A stretch of DNA of 64,000 nt from Zhengitettix transpicula (taxonomy: Eukaryota; Arthropoda; Insecta; Orthoptera; Tetrigidae), in NCBI GenBank assembly GCA_037074705.1, contig CM073590.1, positions 185,908,746-185,972,745 on the forward strand. The letters run 5' to 3'. Below the pieces are notes generated by a model. The model did no database searches, was not told where the DNA came from, and saw nothing but the letters and a program-made list of their open reading frames with translations. Shown here in pieces: positions 34,112 to 45,095 of this stretch. Position numbers and translations under genes: made by a program. Each line of letters begins with the position of its first letter. Position 1 is the stretch's first letter.

Positions 34112-34445
34112 TCTTATTCATTATTTTCAATCAGACGTAATTTTTTTCATTATAAATATTTTCTTGTTATCTATATAATTTCTTGTTTAAAACAAGGGAA
34201 AATCCTGTAAATTATCTTTTCCTTTTAAAATTATTATTTTACTTAATTTGACACTCGAACGTGTTGGAAGTAAATTTCAATTAATATTTATACTACAATA
34301 AATATATGCTATGTTTATTAATGGCAATGACAAGGCCGTCATTGTTGTCAGAGAAACATTGTACGCGGATGTACGCAGTGACGGCTCTGGGCGACACACT
34401 CGTCGCCGTCCGTCTTCTTTCCGTCGCCGGATAGTGTGAAAGGGG

Positions 34446-35162
34446 CCATAAGATCCATCAGTCGGCTAGAATAATGTCTTCGACCGTTTATTCTCCGGGC
34501 GGAGGAATCCGGACGGAAAACGGATAAAGGAAAGGGTCAAATAGGAGACAGGATGTAAGCCGACTCGACCGGACGGTCTTTCGCTACTAGTCTGCCTTTC
34601 CTCATCTGTAAACTATAGTATCCCCTTGCATTTTGCCTCTGGCATCGGAATTAAAATCTACAAAAAAATCTGACGATGCTTTAAGTTTTGACAGCCATTT
34701 TATAACTGTAATTGGATCCCCTCTTCGAAACTGTAGGGATATGATATACGGAATATCTATCGCCTCCTTGGGAAACACTAGAAAATCGACCAAAGTCAGA
34801 GGTTCTTGGTCTTGCCTACTTTCCAATCATTAAACCTAACTTTACTTTTATTTCATGTGTTGTATTGTGAAATACCTTTTCCTTCTCTGAGCCTCGACGT
34901 CTTTCCTATCCACCTTCCGACGGACATCAGGATTACGAGATCGATCGTTGAGAGGAAGCGATCGCCTTCCCGAGCGGTGGGCGTCTCTTTCATCCAGTCA
35001 ATATGAGATATTCCTTATTCAATGCTTTTAACACAAATTCTTGCTATTATATATTTAATTACTTAATCATTGTTCTCTTGATTTTCTGACCTACGAATGA
35101 AATGGCGAAAAGGATCTATTTATTTACAAATATTTAAATAGTAGAATTGACATAAATTACGT
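34446..35162. other. Unassigned stretch, moderately G+C-rich at 34480-34990
   Basis: Short open frames occur on both strands (34602-34826 -, 34633-34833 +, 34806-35006 +) with no domain recognised. TTTATTCTCCGGGCGGAGGA and AATCCGGACGGAAAACGGAT near 34490 echo the subterminal words of the preceding element. Confidence 0.35.
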
Positions 35163-35310
35163 TGAATAAAATCTTCTCGGACTTCTAACCGAGTGAACAA
35201 TTGTTTACGCGACGTTTCGATGACATTCACATGACAAGTTTACCAAAGTCTAGTTAGAAGCGCGAGAAAATTTTATTCATTCTTTTCACCTAGAAAGACT
35301 GCATTCTTTA
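35163..35310. mobile_element. Penelope-type solo terminal repeat
   Basis: TGAATAAAATCTTCTCGGAC, CGAGTGAACAATTGTTTACG and CGACGTTTCGATGACATTCA match the left arm of the 26-kb Penelope element. GTTAGAAGCGCGAGAAAATT and TTATTCATTC form the reversed end, followed by CTAGAAAGACTGCATTCTTT as at 27.0 kb. It looks like the two arms with the interior lost. Confidence 0.65.
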
Positions 35311-35499
35311 TCAATTATATTATCGTTCATATTACTATAATTTATTCAATCCGTTAAGTGCTATACATTTTCATTAAATCCAGGAAGAAAGATACTTATT
35401 TTACGTAACCAATCATACAGGATTAAATTGAGAGATTATCAATTGAAATAAACATTCTGCTTATTAGCCAGAAATTTTTTTGCAAAAAAATATTATAAT

Positions 35500-35800
35500 A
35501 AAAAAACCATTAAAACGGACACGACGTTTCTTCCCCAAATTTTTTGAGTTCCCTTCAGCTGATGTAAAATTAAATTTCATTATATAATTTCAAATTCTTA
35601 ATAATTAATTACATGAAATGTTAAGTTACATAAAATTCTACGGAGAGATTATCACACGCGTTGCGGCTGTTTTAATGTTTCTTCTATTATAAAGTTTTAA
35701 ATTATTAGTAAAATAAATTTCTGTCTTAAAACGCGGTTATTTTTTAGTTATTATAAGAAGTCAGATAAATATTACTGTTTATTAATTTATTATATAATTA
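35500..35800. repeat. Penelope-type motif with sequence related to the 12-kb palindrome
   Basis: GGACACGACGTTTCTTCCCC near 35518 is followed at 35680 by GTTTCTTCTATTATAAAGTT and AAGTCAGATAAAT, which resemble the inner part of the right arm of the 11.65-12.73 kb inverted repeat. This links that inverted repeat to the Penelope-type ends. Confidence 0.45.
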
Positions 35801-36767
35801 TATACTGTTCACTCAGAACCTTTAAAAATTAATTTAAAAAATAAAAATATTGCCTGTTCATATTTCACTTCATTTATAGAAAGTTACTTTCTTGTAAATG
35901 AATCTCTGAATTAATGATTGTAAGACAATTGTATTTTAATTCATCACCGTACATTTTCATATGGCTGATAGCATAGTTTTTATATTATTTATCCGTTATC
36001 GCCATTGATAATCAATCGTCTATTTATCTGCAGATATAACCATCTGTTTTAATTAAAAAAATTCGTCAAATTTGTACTAAACATGTAAAATTTTATCGAC
36101 AGATTAAATTAGACTTCATTTTAGTAAAAACGATACGTTAAGTTTACGGTTACGATAGTTAATTACTCCTCACTTTTCGATATCTTTGTAATATTGTGAA
36201 ACAAAAGGGATGTTTCCAGGTACATAAAATCGTTATGCAAAGAAAAGATTGGAAGGGAAAATAAACCTCCATGAAATGTTAAATACATTAATAACGTAGA
36301 AGAAGAGGAAAATAACTTTTGTTTACGACAGTCTGAAACATGCTTCGAAGCGCAAAATTGCCGACTTTACGATCTCTGGAGAAAAAAAAACATTTGACTT
36401 AACAGAAAAGAAAGGACATGTATAAAACGCAGCTACGGAAACATATATTGCTTTAGCAAGTCATAATTCATCGTGAATAGCACTGATATAGTGAAATTAA
36501 TTTTTGGCTAATTAATTTTATTGCTTCTGATATTAAAATTGGATTGAAACTATGAAATTTAATACATTGCTCTGCTACCAACTTAACTTTTAGTAATGCT
36601 TGGGAGAATCAACTGATGCGGCTGTGGCTGTCAATTTAAGAAAATAAGGTGGTGGTGCATATAATATACAGATCATAAACGAATTAATAATTAAAATACT
36701 CTAATTTTGTTTTTTAAAGTTGTAAATACAATTGAAAAATTAAATATAAACTCCCAGCAAGATATGG
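35801..36767. other. Unassigned A+T-rich stretch
   Basis: Nothing recognised; ends at the target duplication CAAAATTTCA (36768-36777). Confidence 0.4.
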
Positions 36768-36777
36768 CAAAATTTCA

Positions 36778-37312
36778 TGTTTTTTTTTTTAGGGCAATAG
36801 GCTACATGAGGGTAATCCACTTAGGGCAACTCCCCTTTAATAGCATAGGAAGGGATTTGAAAGGGGGGATGCGGAAGGGTAGAGGAAGGTAGCCAGGGGT
36901 TAACTAGGGCCCCCGGGCTATATTTTAAGGATCCTACCCGGCATTCGCCTAAAGGAATGCAGGGAAAACCTTACAAAACCTGCATCGGGTAGGTCGGGCA
37001 TTGGGTACTTGTCCCACGCCCTTCCGATAGCGGGAGAGGAGTTTGCTGTGGGGACGCAGCTTACCCCTCGCCATGCCTTGGCCTGTTTAGGAGGCAGCTG
37101 GCCGACTATTCCAATAGGAATAGCGGACAACTCTTGCCGTATGCCCAAGGTCTGCGACCCCGGAACATACACCTCTCAAAACAGACCGAGGTGCCTCGGC
37201 ATGTGGAAACCTTAGTTCAAAAAAACCAGAGAGATGTGAGAGCATCCCCAAAGGTAGCCCCCGCCAGAGCTCTCTGGGAAGGTTCACCTGCGAGAAATCC
37301 TCTCGCAGGCTC
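36778..37312 (-). mobile_element. Complete short retroelement (family S)
   Basis: A 535-bp copy on the reverse strand is flanked by a perfect 10-bp repeat CAAAATTTCA (36768-36777 and 37313-37322), with its A tail as the T run at 36778-36791. On the reverse strand it starts GAGCCTGCGAGAGGATTTCT, a hairpin module (CTGCGAGAGG..TCTCGCAGG), then CCCAGAGAGCTCTGG paired with CTCTCTGG, GCCGAGGCACCTCGGTC and CTATTCCTATTGGAATAG. No protein is recognised; recurring frames on both strands reflect copy similarity. Confidence 0.85.
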
Positions 37313-37355
37313 CAAAATTTCAATTAAATACAGTAGTAGAAAATAAAAATAGACA

Positions 37356-37620
37356 AGAAGTAAGCCTGCGAGAGGGACAAGTACCAAATGCCCGACCTAC
37401 CCGATGCAGGTTTTTCTAGGGTTTTCCCTGCATTTCTTTAGGCGAATGCCGAGTAGGATCCTTAAACCATAGCCCGGGGGCCCTAGTTAACCCTTGGCTA
37501 CCTTCCACTACCCTTCCGCATCCCCCCTTTATAATCCCTTACTATGCTATTAAAGGGGAGTTGCCCATAGTGGATTACCCTCATGTAGCCTGTTGCCCTA
37601 AAAAAAAATAAAAAAAAAAT
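37356..37620 (+). mobile_element. Family-S copy with large internal deletion
   Basis: The 5' hairpin start GCCTGCGAGAGG is joined directly to GACAAGTACCAAATGCCCGA, deleting about 270 bp of head and centre, and the copy continues to CCCTAAAAAAAAATAAA. AATAGACA precedes it (37348-37355) and AATAGATA follows (37618-37625). Confidence 0.85.
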
Positions 37621-37625
37621 AGATA

Positions 37626-38197
37626 GAACAACCCTCAAGCCTGCGAGAGGATTCTTTCGCAGGTAACCTGCGAGGGTTTTCTCTCGCAGGCAGAACCTTT
37701 TAGGAGAGATACGAAGGGGCTGCCTTTGGGTATGCCTTTTCCTCTCCATTTTTGAACTAAGGTTCCCACATGCCGAGGCACCTCGGCCTGTTTTGAGAGG
37801 TGTATGTTCCGGGGTCACAGACCTTGGGCATACGGTAAGAGTTGTTGGCTATTCCCATTGGAATAGTCGGCCAGCTGCCTCCTAAACTGGTCGAGGCACG
37901 CAGAAGGGTATGCTGCGTCCCCACAGCAAACTCCTCTCCCGCTATCGGAAGGGCGTGGAAGAAGTACCCAATGCCCGACCTACCCGATGCAGGTTTTTCT
38001 AGGATTTTCCCTGCATTTCTTTAGGCGAATGCCGTTAGGATCCTTAAACCATAGCCCGGGGGCCCTAGTTAACCCTTGGCTACTACCTTCCTCTACCCTT
38101 CCGCATCCCCCCTTTCTAATCCCTTCCTGTGCTATTAAAGGGGAGTTGCCCAATGTGGATCACCCTCATGTAGCCTGTTGCCCTTAAAAAAAATAAA
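37626..38197 (+). mobile_element. Family-S copy, full head
   Basis: It carries a double hairpin head: AAGCCTGCGAGAGGATTCTT..CGCAGG, then CCTGCGAGGGTTTTCTCTCG..CAGG. A GGAGAG..CTCTCC stem follows, occupying the position where the 17.2- and 36.8-kb copies have CCAGAGAG..CTCTCTGG. The rest matches the family through CCCTTAAAAAAAATAAA. AATAGATA precedes the copy (37618-37625) and AATAGACA follows it (38198-38205). Confidence 0.85.
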
Positions 38198-38205
38198 AAT
38201 AGACA

Positions 38206-38782
38206 CTGAAGAAACCTTTTGATCCACTTAAAGCATGCGAGAGGATTCTCTCGCGGGAAAACCGCGAGGGATTTTCTCTCGCAGGCAGAACCTTTTAGGA
38301 GAGATACGAAGGGGCTACCTTTGGGGATGCCTTTTCCTCTCCGTTTTTGAACTAAGGTTCCCACAAGCCGAGGCACCTCGGCCTGTTTTGAGAGGTGTAT
38401 GTTCCGGGGCCGCAGACCTTGGGCATACGGTAAGAGTTGTTCGCTATTCCCATTGGAATAGTCGGCCAGCTGCCTCCTAAACTGGTCGAGGCACGGAGAA
38501 GGGAATGCTGCGTCCCCACAGCAAACTCCTCTCCCACTATCGGAACGGCGTGGGACAAGTACCCAATGCCCGACCTACCCGATGCAGGTTTTTCTAGGGT
38601 TTTCCCTGCATTTCTTTAGGCGAATGCCGGGTAGGATCCTTAAACCATAGCCCGAGGGCCCTAGTAACCCTTGGCTACCTTCCTCTACCCTTCCGCATCC
38701 CCCCTTTAAAATCCCTTTCTATGCTATTAAAGGGGAGTTGGCCAATGTGGATCATCCTCATGTAGCCTGTTGCCCTAAAAAA
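38206..38782 (+). mobile_element. Family-S copy, full head
   Basis: It is closely similar to the preceding copy, with the head hairpins CATGCGAGAGGATTCTCTCG..CGGG and CCGCGAGGGATTTTCTCTCG..CAGG. It ends CCCTAAAAAAAATAGACA, so AATAGACA again follows at 38783-38790. Copies two, three and four share one orientation and one recurring octamer. Confidence 0.85.
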
Positions 38783-38790
38783 AATAGACA

Positions 38791-39933
38791 GCAAATTACT
38801 GTTAATAAAAATAATTAAGAACGTTTGAAACAGCTAGTATTGTGATTTAAAAATATTAGAATAGAGGTAATAAGATGAAAGATTCAAAACCAGATACAGT
38901 TTTCATCAAATGAACATAACATAGAGAATTTTGAATATAAAGGAAGATGATCAAAATATTTCGTGTCATTAATGAATAAGAAAATTAGCCAATTCAGACA
39001 ATTTATTTTATTATATGCCATTTCTGTGAATTTCGAGTTTGTGAAAAGTCTTTAGAAGCAATGTGTGTGTTTTTTACGCGAAATTTATGTGCAAAATTTG
39101 TTGCCAAACTCATTTCGCTTGTTACTGTTATGGAAGTGTCATATTAGCACTGCGTTTCTTTGATTCGCTGAGCTGAAAACCATGACTTCATCGACAATAT
39201 ATTCAAAATATAATTTCAGGTGCCTTTCTCATTACGTTTAAATTTAATGCAAAGGCGTCTGTGTATTAAGTACGAAGATAATACCTTCCTGTGATATAAT
39301 ATGGCTACGTAGTTCTGTTCTATAAAGTAATACGTCAGTTTAATGTTTAGTTTAAAATTGGTCGAATCTTAGCCCTTTTCCTCAAATAGAACAACGATGA
39401 TTTAATAGTATTTACATGGTGCCATTTAAGCTCGTAGGTCCATTTAAATATTTTTCTCTTTACTACCTCACCATCTACCTGAAACACAAACTGCTGCTTC
39501 TAAGATTTATAGAATTGTTTTTTTCCAGGTTATGGTTGCGTCTGTATGAAGCTAAACATTTTTATGTGCGTCAGTAACAATTTAGCATCTTGGCGTATAT
39601 AGGTCCGGAAAATATCGAGTAAAAGCGGTTAAAATTAATTAAGCTAGAGGACAATTTTCAACATTCTAATACGCTCTGAGAAAGTGATGTGATAATCACC
39701 TTAGGTTTCTTATTGCATTTTATTCATCGATAAAATTTGTACTAATTATGCGTTCAAAGAAAACTGATTATTATCTGCGTTGATGGATTTCCAGGTGAAA
39801 CTCTCTGTTCACCAAATTATTTCACTAGTCGACATTAAAATATACTGTCATAAATTAAAAGGTTATTTAAATTGGGTTTTATTTTATTTTTAACATTTGA
39901 CATCTAATTTTTAATATTTTATTAAACAAATAA
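38791..39933. other. Unassigned A+T-rich stretch
   Basis: No recognised gene or repeat. Confidence 0.4.
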
Positions 39934-40552
39934 TCTATATAATAAAGAAGGATGTATATTTGTATGTATGTATATGTGTATGTATGTATGTATGTATGTA
40001 TTTACGTTGTTCTTTATACAAATTTAAAAGCGTGAATAGATTGCAACAAAAATTGGTACACAAATTCTTCAAAACACGAGAAACGGTACTGTGAGGGTGA
40101 AAAACGCCTAGCATACTTGTGGAAGGAATTATAATTAAAAACCGTGATCATTAAATATTAAATTACTGCGCGCCAAGAGACAATGACGTCACGCGAGAGA
40201 GAGACGTTACTACGCAACGAACAAAGGAAATATCTCCTTTATTAGGAATGAAATAAAGCAGAAATATTTGATTTAAATAAAAAGTATAATTTTATACAGC
40301 AATACTCCATCGAATGGTAATAAAGAAGAATACGAATTACTTTACCATCCTTGGGGAAAATGTAAGTTAATTTTCGCGCTGTATTAGTTGTAAGTCTAGC
40401 TAACAATTTCATCAATGTAATATTTCGTAATGTATGAAGACTGAGTGACGATTATATCCTGAAATACTCAAGGAATATATTTAAGTATTCAATTAAATAC
40501 TTTTTCGAGTTTATATAAATAAGTACACGAGCAACGCCGGGCACCCAGCTAG
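39934..40552 (+). mobile_element. Short non-autonomous Helitron
   Basis: The copy starts TCTATATAATAAAGAAGGAT after an A and ends GCAACGCCGGGCACCCAGCTAG before a T. TC start, G+C-rich 3' palindrome (GGGCACCC), CTAG end and A/T insertion site are Helitron hallmarks. A TGTA/TATG microsatellite lies near its start (about 39959-40001). A nearly identical copy is at 56.2 kb. It has no coding capacity and would depend on a Rep/helicase supplied elsewhere. Confidence 0.8.
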
Positions 40553-41353
40553 TAATGAAAATAAATACAAGTAACATGTAAAATTTATTCAGTGGATCAA
40601 AATGTTCAATGGTTTAATTGCGTCAATTCAGAGGTGTCAAATTTCTCTTTCACGTTACAACTAGAAAAATCTATTTTCTTATTGCTTTCCTATAATTTTC
40701 AGTCTGTCGTCATTACCGTTATTTATCCTTTTAAACTTTTCGCTTCCTCTTCTCTCCATATCGTACATATATTACTTAGAAATTTTCCATTTCCGATAAC
40801 TCATTTCACTTAATTACTGAATCACTTTTTCCATCTCTATAAGTTTGTTTTCCTATAGTTTCCTCTGTCAGACCGCCCCCTCACCACGTTCACCCTTCTC
40901 CCCCGCTTTGTGACCACTTGATCGTCGCTCGCCTGCAGCGAGTCTATTACTGGAATTTAATGAATTTAAACGTAATTTAATTTAACGGGAATTTTATTGT
41001 ACATGAGTGTGATAATATTATTCCATGTTAACAAAATTTAAAGGAATTTCCAGATGGTATTTAGTTCTACTATGAGTAGTCATGACGAGCATCCTTAAAA
41101 GGTGAGCTGTAAAGATTATCAAGAGAGGAATTTGTTATGTACGGTAATTTCTGAAAATTAAATGACGTACCTAGTCCTTAAAGCGAGTTAGAGTAGTAAC
41201 TTTATTTTCTCACGTCCGATAAGAAGCTCGTTTTGGCAACAAAGGCTTGAGTAGAAAATGAGAGATAAAAGGTTATTATTGTGCCCCAAATAACGTTCAT
41301 GGGGCACCGAGAGGCACCTTGTCACGTAAAGCCTCTGCCAAGTGACAAGTGAT
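40553..41353. other. Unassigned stretch
   Basis: A+T-rich, with a short C/T-rich part around 40,860-40,940; no gene recognised. Confidence 0.4.
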
Positions 41354-41508
41354 TTTTTTTTAGAGTTACAGGCTATAAGAGGGTAACTCACAAGGTAGCA
41401 ACTCCCCTTTTATAGCATAGGAAGGGACTGAAAGGGGGATTCAGAAAGATAGAGGAAAGTAGCCAAGGGTTAACTACGGCCCCCGGTTTAAGAATCCTCC
41501 CGGCATTT
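41354..41508 (-). mobile_element. Family-S retroelement, 3' fragment
   Basis: The T run at 41354-41362 is the A tail; the copy continues with GTTACAGGCTATAAGAGGGT and ACTCCCCTTTTATAGCATAG, and stops at CCTCCCGGCATTTC. The TATAAGAG and TTTTATAGC words place it with the variant subfamily. Confidence 0.75.
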
Positions 41509-42314
41509 CATGAAAAGAAAAATCAATGAGGAGGTCAAATTTAAATTCCCTTATACTTCACACAAATTATCTCACCTGTTTTTTTTTTAATAAAGGCCTT
41601 TGTAGCAACATGACCGGTACACGTTGAAATGAAATTCATACCGGCATCTAAGGCTCAAATGAATTAACTGATTTAGTAGAAATGAGTTTGAGTAAACACG
41701 GTCTGAGTAAATTGAATGAGCTCCATATTTACACATGAGGAAGTGAAATATATGATGGAGGGTGGCGGATATTCAGAAATTTCATGTGTTTTCCCTCCAA
41801 TTAAACTCATGTTAATACACTGACCTTTATTAAAAACAGAATTTATGCTCAAATATAATCTAAACATACGTCCAATAAACTGTTAAAAATACTTAGGTCG
41901 TCATATTTGAGAAATCTTTTATACGTGTCAAATATGAAAAAAATTAATGATAATGTTCTAATGATACAGCAGCAAGTACGTAACTGTAACATACGTAATT
42001 TATTTCACTCGTTGTGTCGCGCTGTTCCTACTTCTCTTTCATTTCTTTTTTCTTCGTTTTGTTCCTTAAGTAAACCGAACAATACTTTCTCTTTTTTATG
42101 CCACTGATATGCAATAAAAATGAAAGAACAATAATAAAAACAGTTTTCTCTTAGGGACGTTCGTTATTGATTGGTACGAATGATAATTTCTTGAATGATC
42201 GATAACTATTCATGAAATATGAAATTATTAATTACAATCTTTTGATTCGAAATCATTTATTTGATCCATAAGAGGGCAAGTATAAACAAACGTTGCCTTT
42301 TATTTATATAAAAG
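41509..42314. other. Unassigned A+T-rich stretch
   Basis: No recognised feature. Confidence 0.4.
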
Positions 42315-43140
42315 ACTAGCTGGGAGTCCGGCGTTTACCTGGATGCATAATTAAACTAAGAGACATCCATATCCTAGGATTTGACTCTAATCTCCGATAT
42401 TCTTAAGGCGCTACCCTCCAATGCCGAATGTCGTTGAAATTATACTCAATAAATTAGGAGATGCGCTATCTATGAAATTGAACCAGAAAATTTTCTTTCG
42501 ACGAAAATATCGACCTAGTTAACATGTTTGTAAATATCTACCACCGCCCCTAGAGGTAAACGGCCAGTTTAATGCCATAAGTAAACTCAGCGACATCCAT
42601 AACACCGGATTCGACTCCAATCTCGGTTGTTTTCGCATTATTCTTGCATAACCATCACCATCCCTTGAATACCGAAAGCAATAGAAATGATATCTGGAGA
42701 AATCCCATTGACCCCGTAAAATATTTATTCAACGAAAATATCGGTCGTTTTAGCATGTTTGAAAATTTCCGCCCGTTCAACCCCAATGTCATAAATAGAC
42801 TCAGCGTGAGCTGTAACCCCGTAAATATGAGCTGTTTTCGCGTTATTTTTATGTAACACCCCTCCACCCCCACCCCTAACGGTACTCCCCTTCCATTCTG
42901 GAAAAGGTTGAAATTATACCAAAAAAAACATCGGGAGAAAAGCTATCAATCTCATTGACCCCCATATATATTTATCCGCGCAAATATCGGATGTTTGAGC
43001 GTGTTTGAAAATTTCCAATTCCGGTATCTCCGTAGTGTTTGTTTCTGGATCGAACGGAACACGTGTAAGAAAATTGTTCAATTTTCCCCACTGTTGTAAT
43101 TTGTATTCGAAACATAAATGCACACACACACATACGGTCT
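42315..43140 (-). mobile_element. Helitron-like element with about 240-bp tandem units
   Basis: It begins on the forward strand with CTAGCTGGGAGTCCGGCGTT, the reversed form of the Helitron 3' hairpin and CTAG end seen at 24.0 and 40.5 kb. About three diverged internal units follow, marked by AAAATATCG words near 42502, 42735 and 42984 and by TTTTCGCATTATT/TTTTCGCGTTATT words, related to the repeats inside the 24-kb Helitron. The far (5') end is uncertain. No helicase or Rep coding region is seen. Confidence 0.6.
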
Positions 43141-44599
43141 ATTTCATTTATTGGATTAAAATGAATAAATATTATCCCCCTTTGTTTACAAATAACTATG
43201 TTACCATTCCCATTTATCCGCTAAGCTACACAAAATGAAAACGATACGAAACGTTTAAAAAAATTATTTAAGTGCTAAACAAACAGGTGAAAACTGGTAA
43301 CAGAATTACAAAGACCGGTATTGTGCTGAATTTCCACTTTGTCTTCATTCAATTCAAATTACGATTTTTACAGATTTTCAATGGAATTTGGAAATAATGT
43401 AAAGTTGAAGTCGGACGTTGAAACTGTTAAGTTGAATTAGTACTCATCATAGAGATAAAAAATGTGTTGTTTCATATGATGCATCGGCACGTAATTTCAA
43501 GTCGATTATGTGGAGATTTCTTTGGCAACTGACAATCTGTAAAGATATTTGTGATAGCAAAATGAAAATAGTTAGGGTATATCATGTAATCGGCATTCCG
43601 TAAGATTTGGTTAGTATAAAACTAATTAAATATTTCGATATATTAAATATTATTTCGATTGTAACAAATTAAATCATAGCCACTGACTTTGGGGTTAGTG
43701 GATGGATTTCACAGCAGGGCTATCGAAAAATCTTACACTGTGGCAAGTTGGAGCAGCAGACATACAAAATTGAGATGTTATTGTCAATTTCTGAAGATAC
43801 TAGATCTGTCGTTTCACATTTGTTCGAGTCGTGAAGGCGTCGATCTAGAGTGAATATGAGGTAGAAAAATGAATTGTTATTTTACTATTTCTAAATATAA
43901 TCAGTACATCTTATAAATGAACGATTGGATAGTAACGCGCTTAAAAGGGGTCCAAAATTTGTAAGTGACCGGAAAATAACTGTAGGTACCTGATATGCAT
44001 TAGTGTGAAGCAAGGCTTTAAGGATGTGTCAAGTCTCAAGTGAAACAGGATTCTGAAATTTTAATAAATTTCTTAGTTTGAAAGTGAAATAAGTAATTCA
44101 TTTCAGTCATATTACTTATCTATACGGGTTTTAATTTCCATATATATAATAGTTAAGGCTTACACTATTCTTAATATAATAAGAGAATTGTTGCAATAAT
44201 TAATATTTCTAGCTGACGGTGCACAATATTGATTAAGGTTACCTTTTTAATGATCTATTAATTCCTCCACAGGGTACGGGAGTGGCTAATCAGAAATTTG
44301 TAAAGTTCACAGTTGAATATTCTTGTATTATTTCTCAATTCCTTATGTTTGTTGGAAGTTTTATAAAAATATTTTTAATCCTGCCTATTTAATATAAAAT
44401 GTATCAGTAAATTGTTCTGTTTCATGTATTTATGTTTCTCAGAGTTGCTACTAAATATATTGTAATTTTTGTCACCAATGAATATATTAGTTTACATGAG
44501 CGAGTAATTTTCTAAGCGTCCTCTACAAAATCCTAGTATTCTGATAGTACCGTTTTGAAAGTAAAGGGCACTGCATTCATCTGTAGGATTACCACAGTA
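43141..44599. other. Unassigned A+T-rich stretch
   Basis: No recognised gene or repeat on either strand. Confidence 0.4.
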
Positions 44600-45095
44600 A
44601 ATAGTAAAATATCCTTTATGAAATTATTGAATGAAAACATGGCGTTTATTTAGTCGTTTCTTAATCACCATTAATTGACATGATCTTGACTGTACAGATT
44701 TCTGTGATAAGTTTCTTTATTAGATTATTTATTTGATTTTCCCATTTATTAACATCTATAAAAAGTTCCATAGATTTTGCACTTTCAAATTGCTCAGTAG
44801 CTTATCATACTTTTCTATAGCTACAGGCTTAAAAGTAGAATTTGTGGTATGAAATCGTATTGTGCCTGTTTTTGGACAACATAATTTACAGAATATAAAT
44901 TAAAAACACACTTTAATGCAGGATTGACAGTTTGTTTTACACTTGATTTGTTGCTGTGAATTAATTTTCTTGTGTGAAAACAACAAACTTTACAGGGCAA
45001 ATTAATTAACCTAAGCAGATCATTTAAATAAATTAAAAATAACAGTGGTCCTAAAATATAACCTCGTGGCGTTCCAACCCTTACATGTTCCCCCC
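44600..45095 (-). pseudogene. LINE reverse-transcriptase palm remnant
   Basis: On the reverse strand near 45090-44990 the translation reads VRVGTPRGYILGPLLFLIYL followed by NDLLRLINLPCKVCCF. This matches the reverse-transcriptase block GxPQGSxLGPLLFLxYINDL of Jockey/I/CR1-like non-LTR retrotransposons, with Gln-Gly-Ser changed to Arg-Gly-Tyr. About 250 bp downstream a segment reads IDVNKWENQINNLIKKLIT, matching the KWxxHIxxxxxK block after the palm. The catalytic YADD motif expected between them is not recognisable. Stops and frameshifts are frequent; this is an old copy, missed by open-frame length criteria. Confidence 0.7.

Larger units (their letters stand above)
32143..34445. mobile_element. 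DNA-transposon-like unit with 15-bp terminal inverted repeats
   Basis: CCCCTTTCACACTAT at 32143-32157 is exactly repeated in inverted form at 34431-34445. Both ends also carry CCGGAT/CCGTC-rich subterminal words (TTCCGGATTCTCCCGTCCG on the left; GTCCGTCTTCTTTCCGTCGC on the right). The adjoining 8 bp are GAGTAAGA and CCATAAGA, five of eight matching, so an 8-bp target duplication (as in hAT elements) is possible but unproven. The interior is A+T-rich, has no transposase, and contains a hairpin and a Penelope palindrome. Confidence 0.55.

Noticed and set aside
37356..38782. CRISPR-like regularly repeated palindromes
   Set aside because: The palindromic modules belong to the heads of retroelement copies hundreds of bases apart, with no uniform spacers; the genome is eukaryotic.
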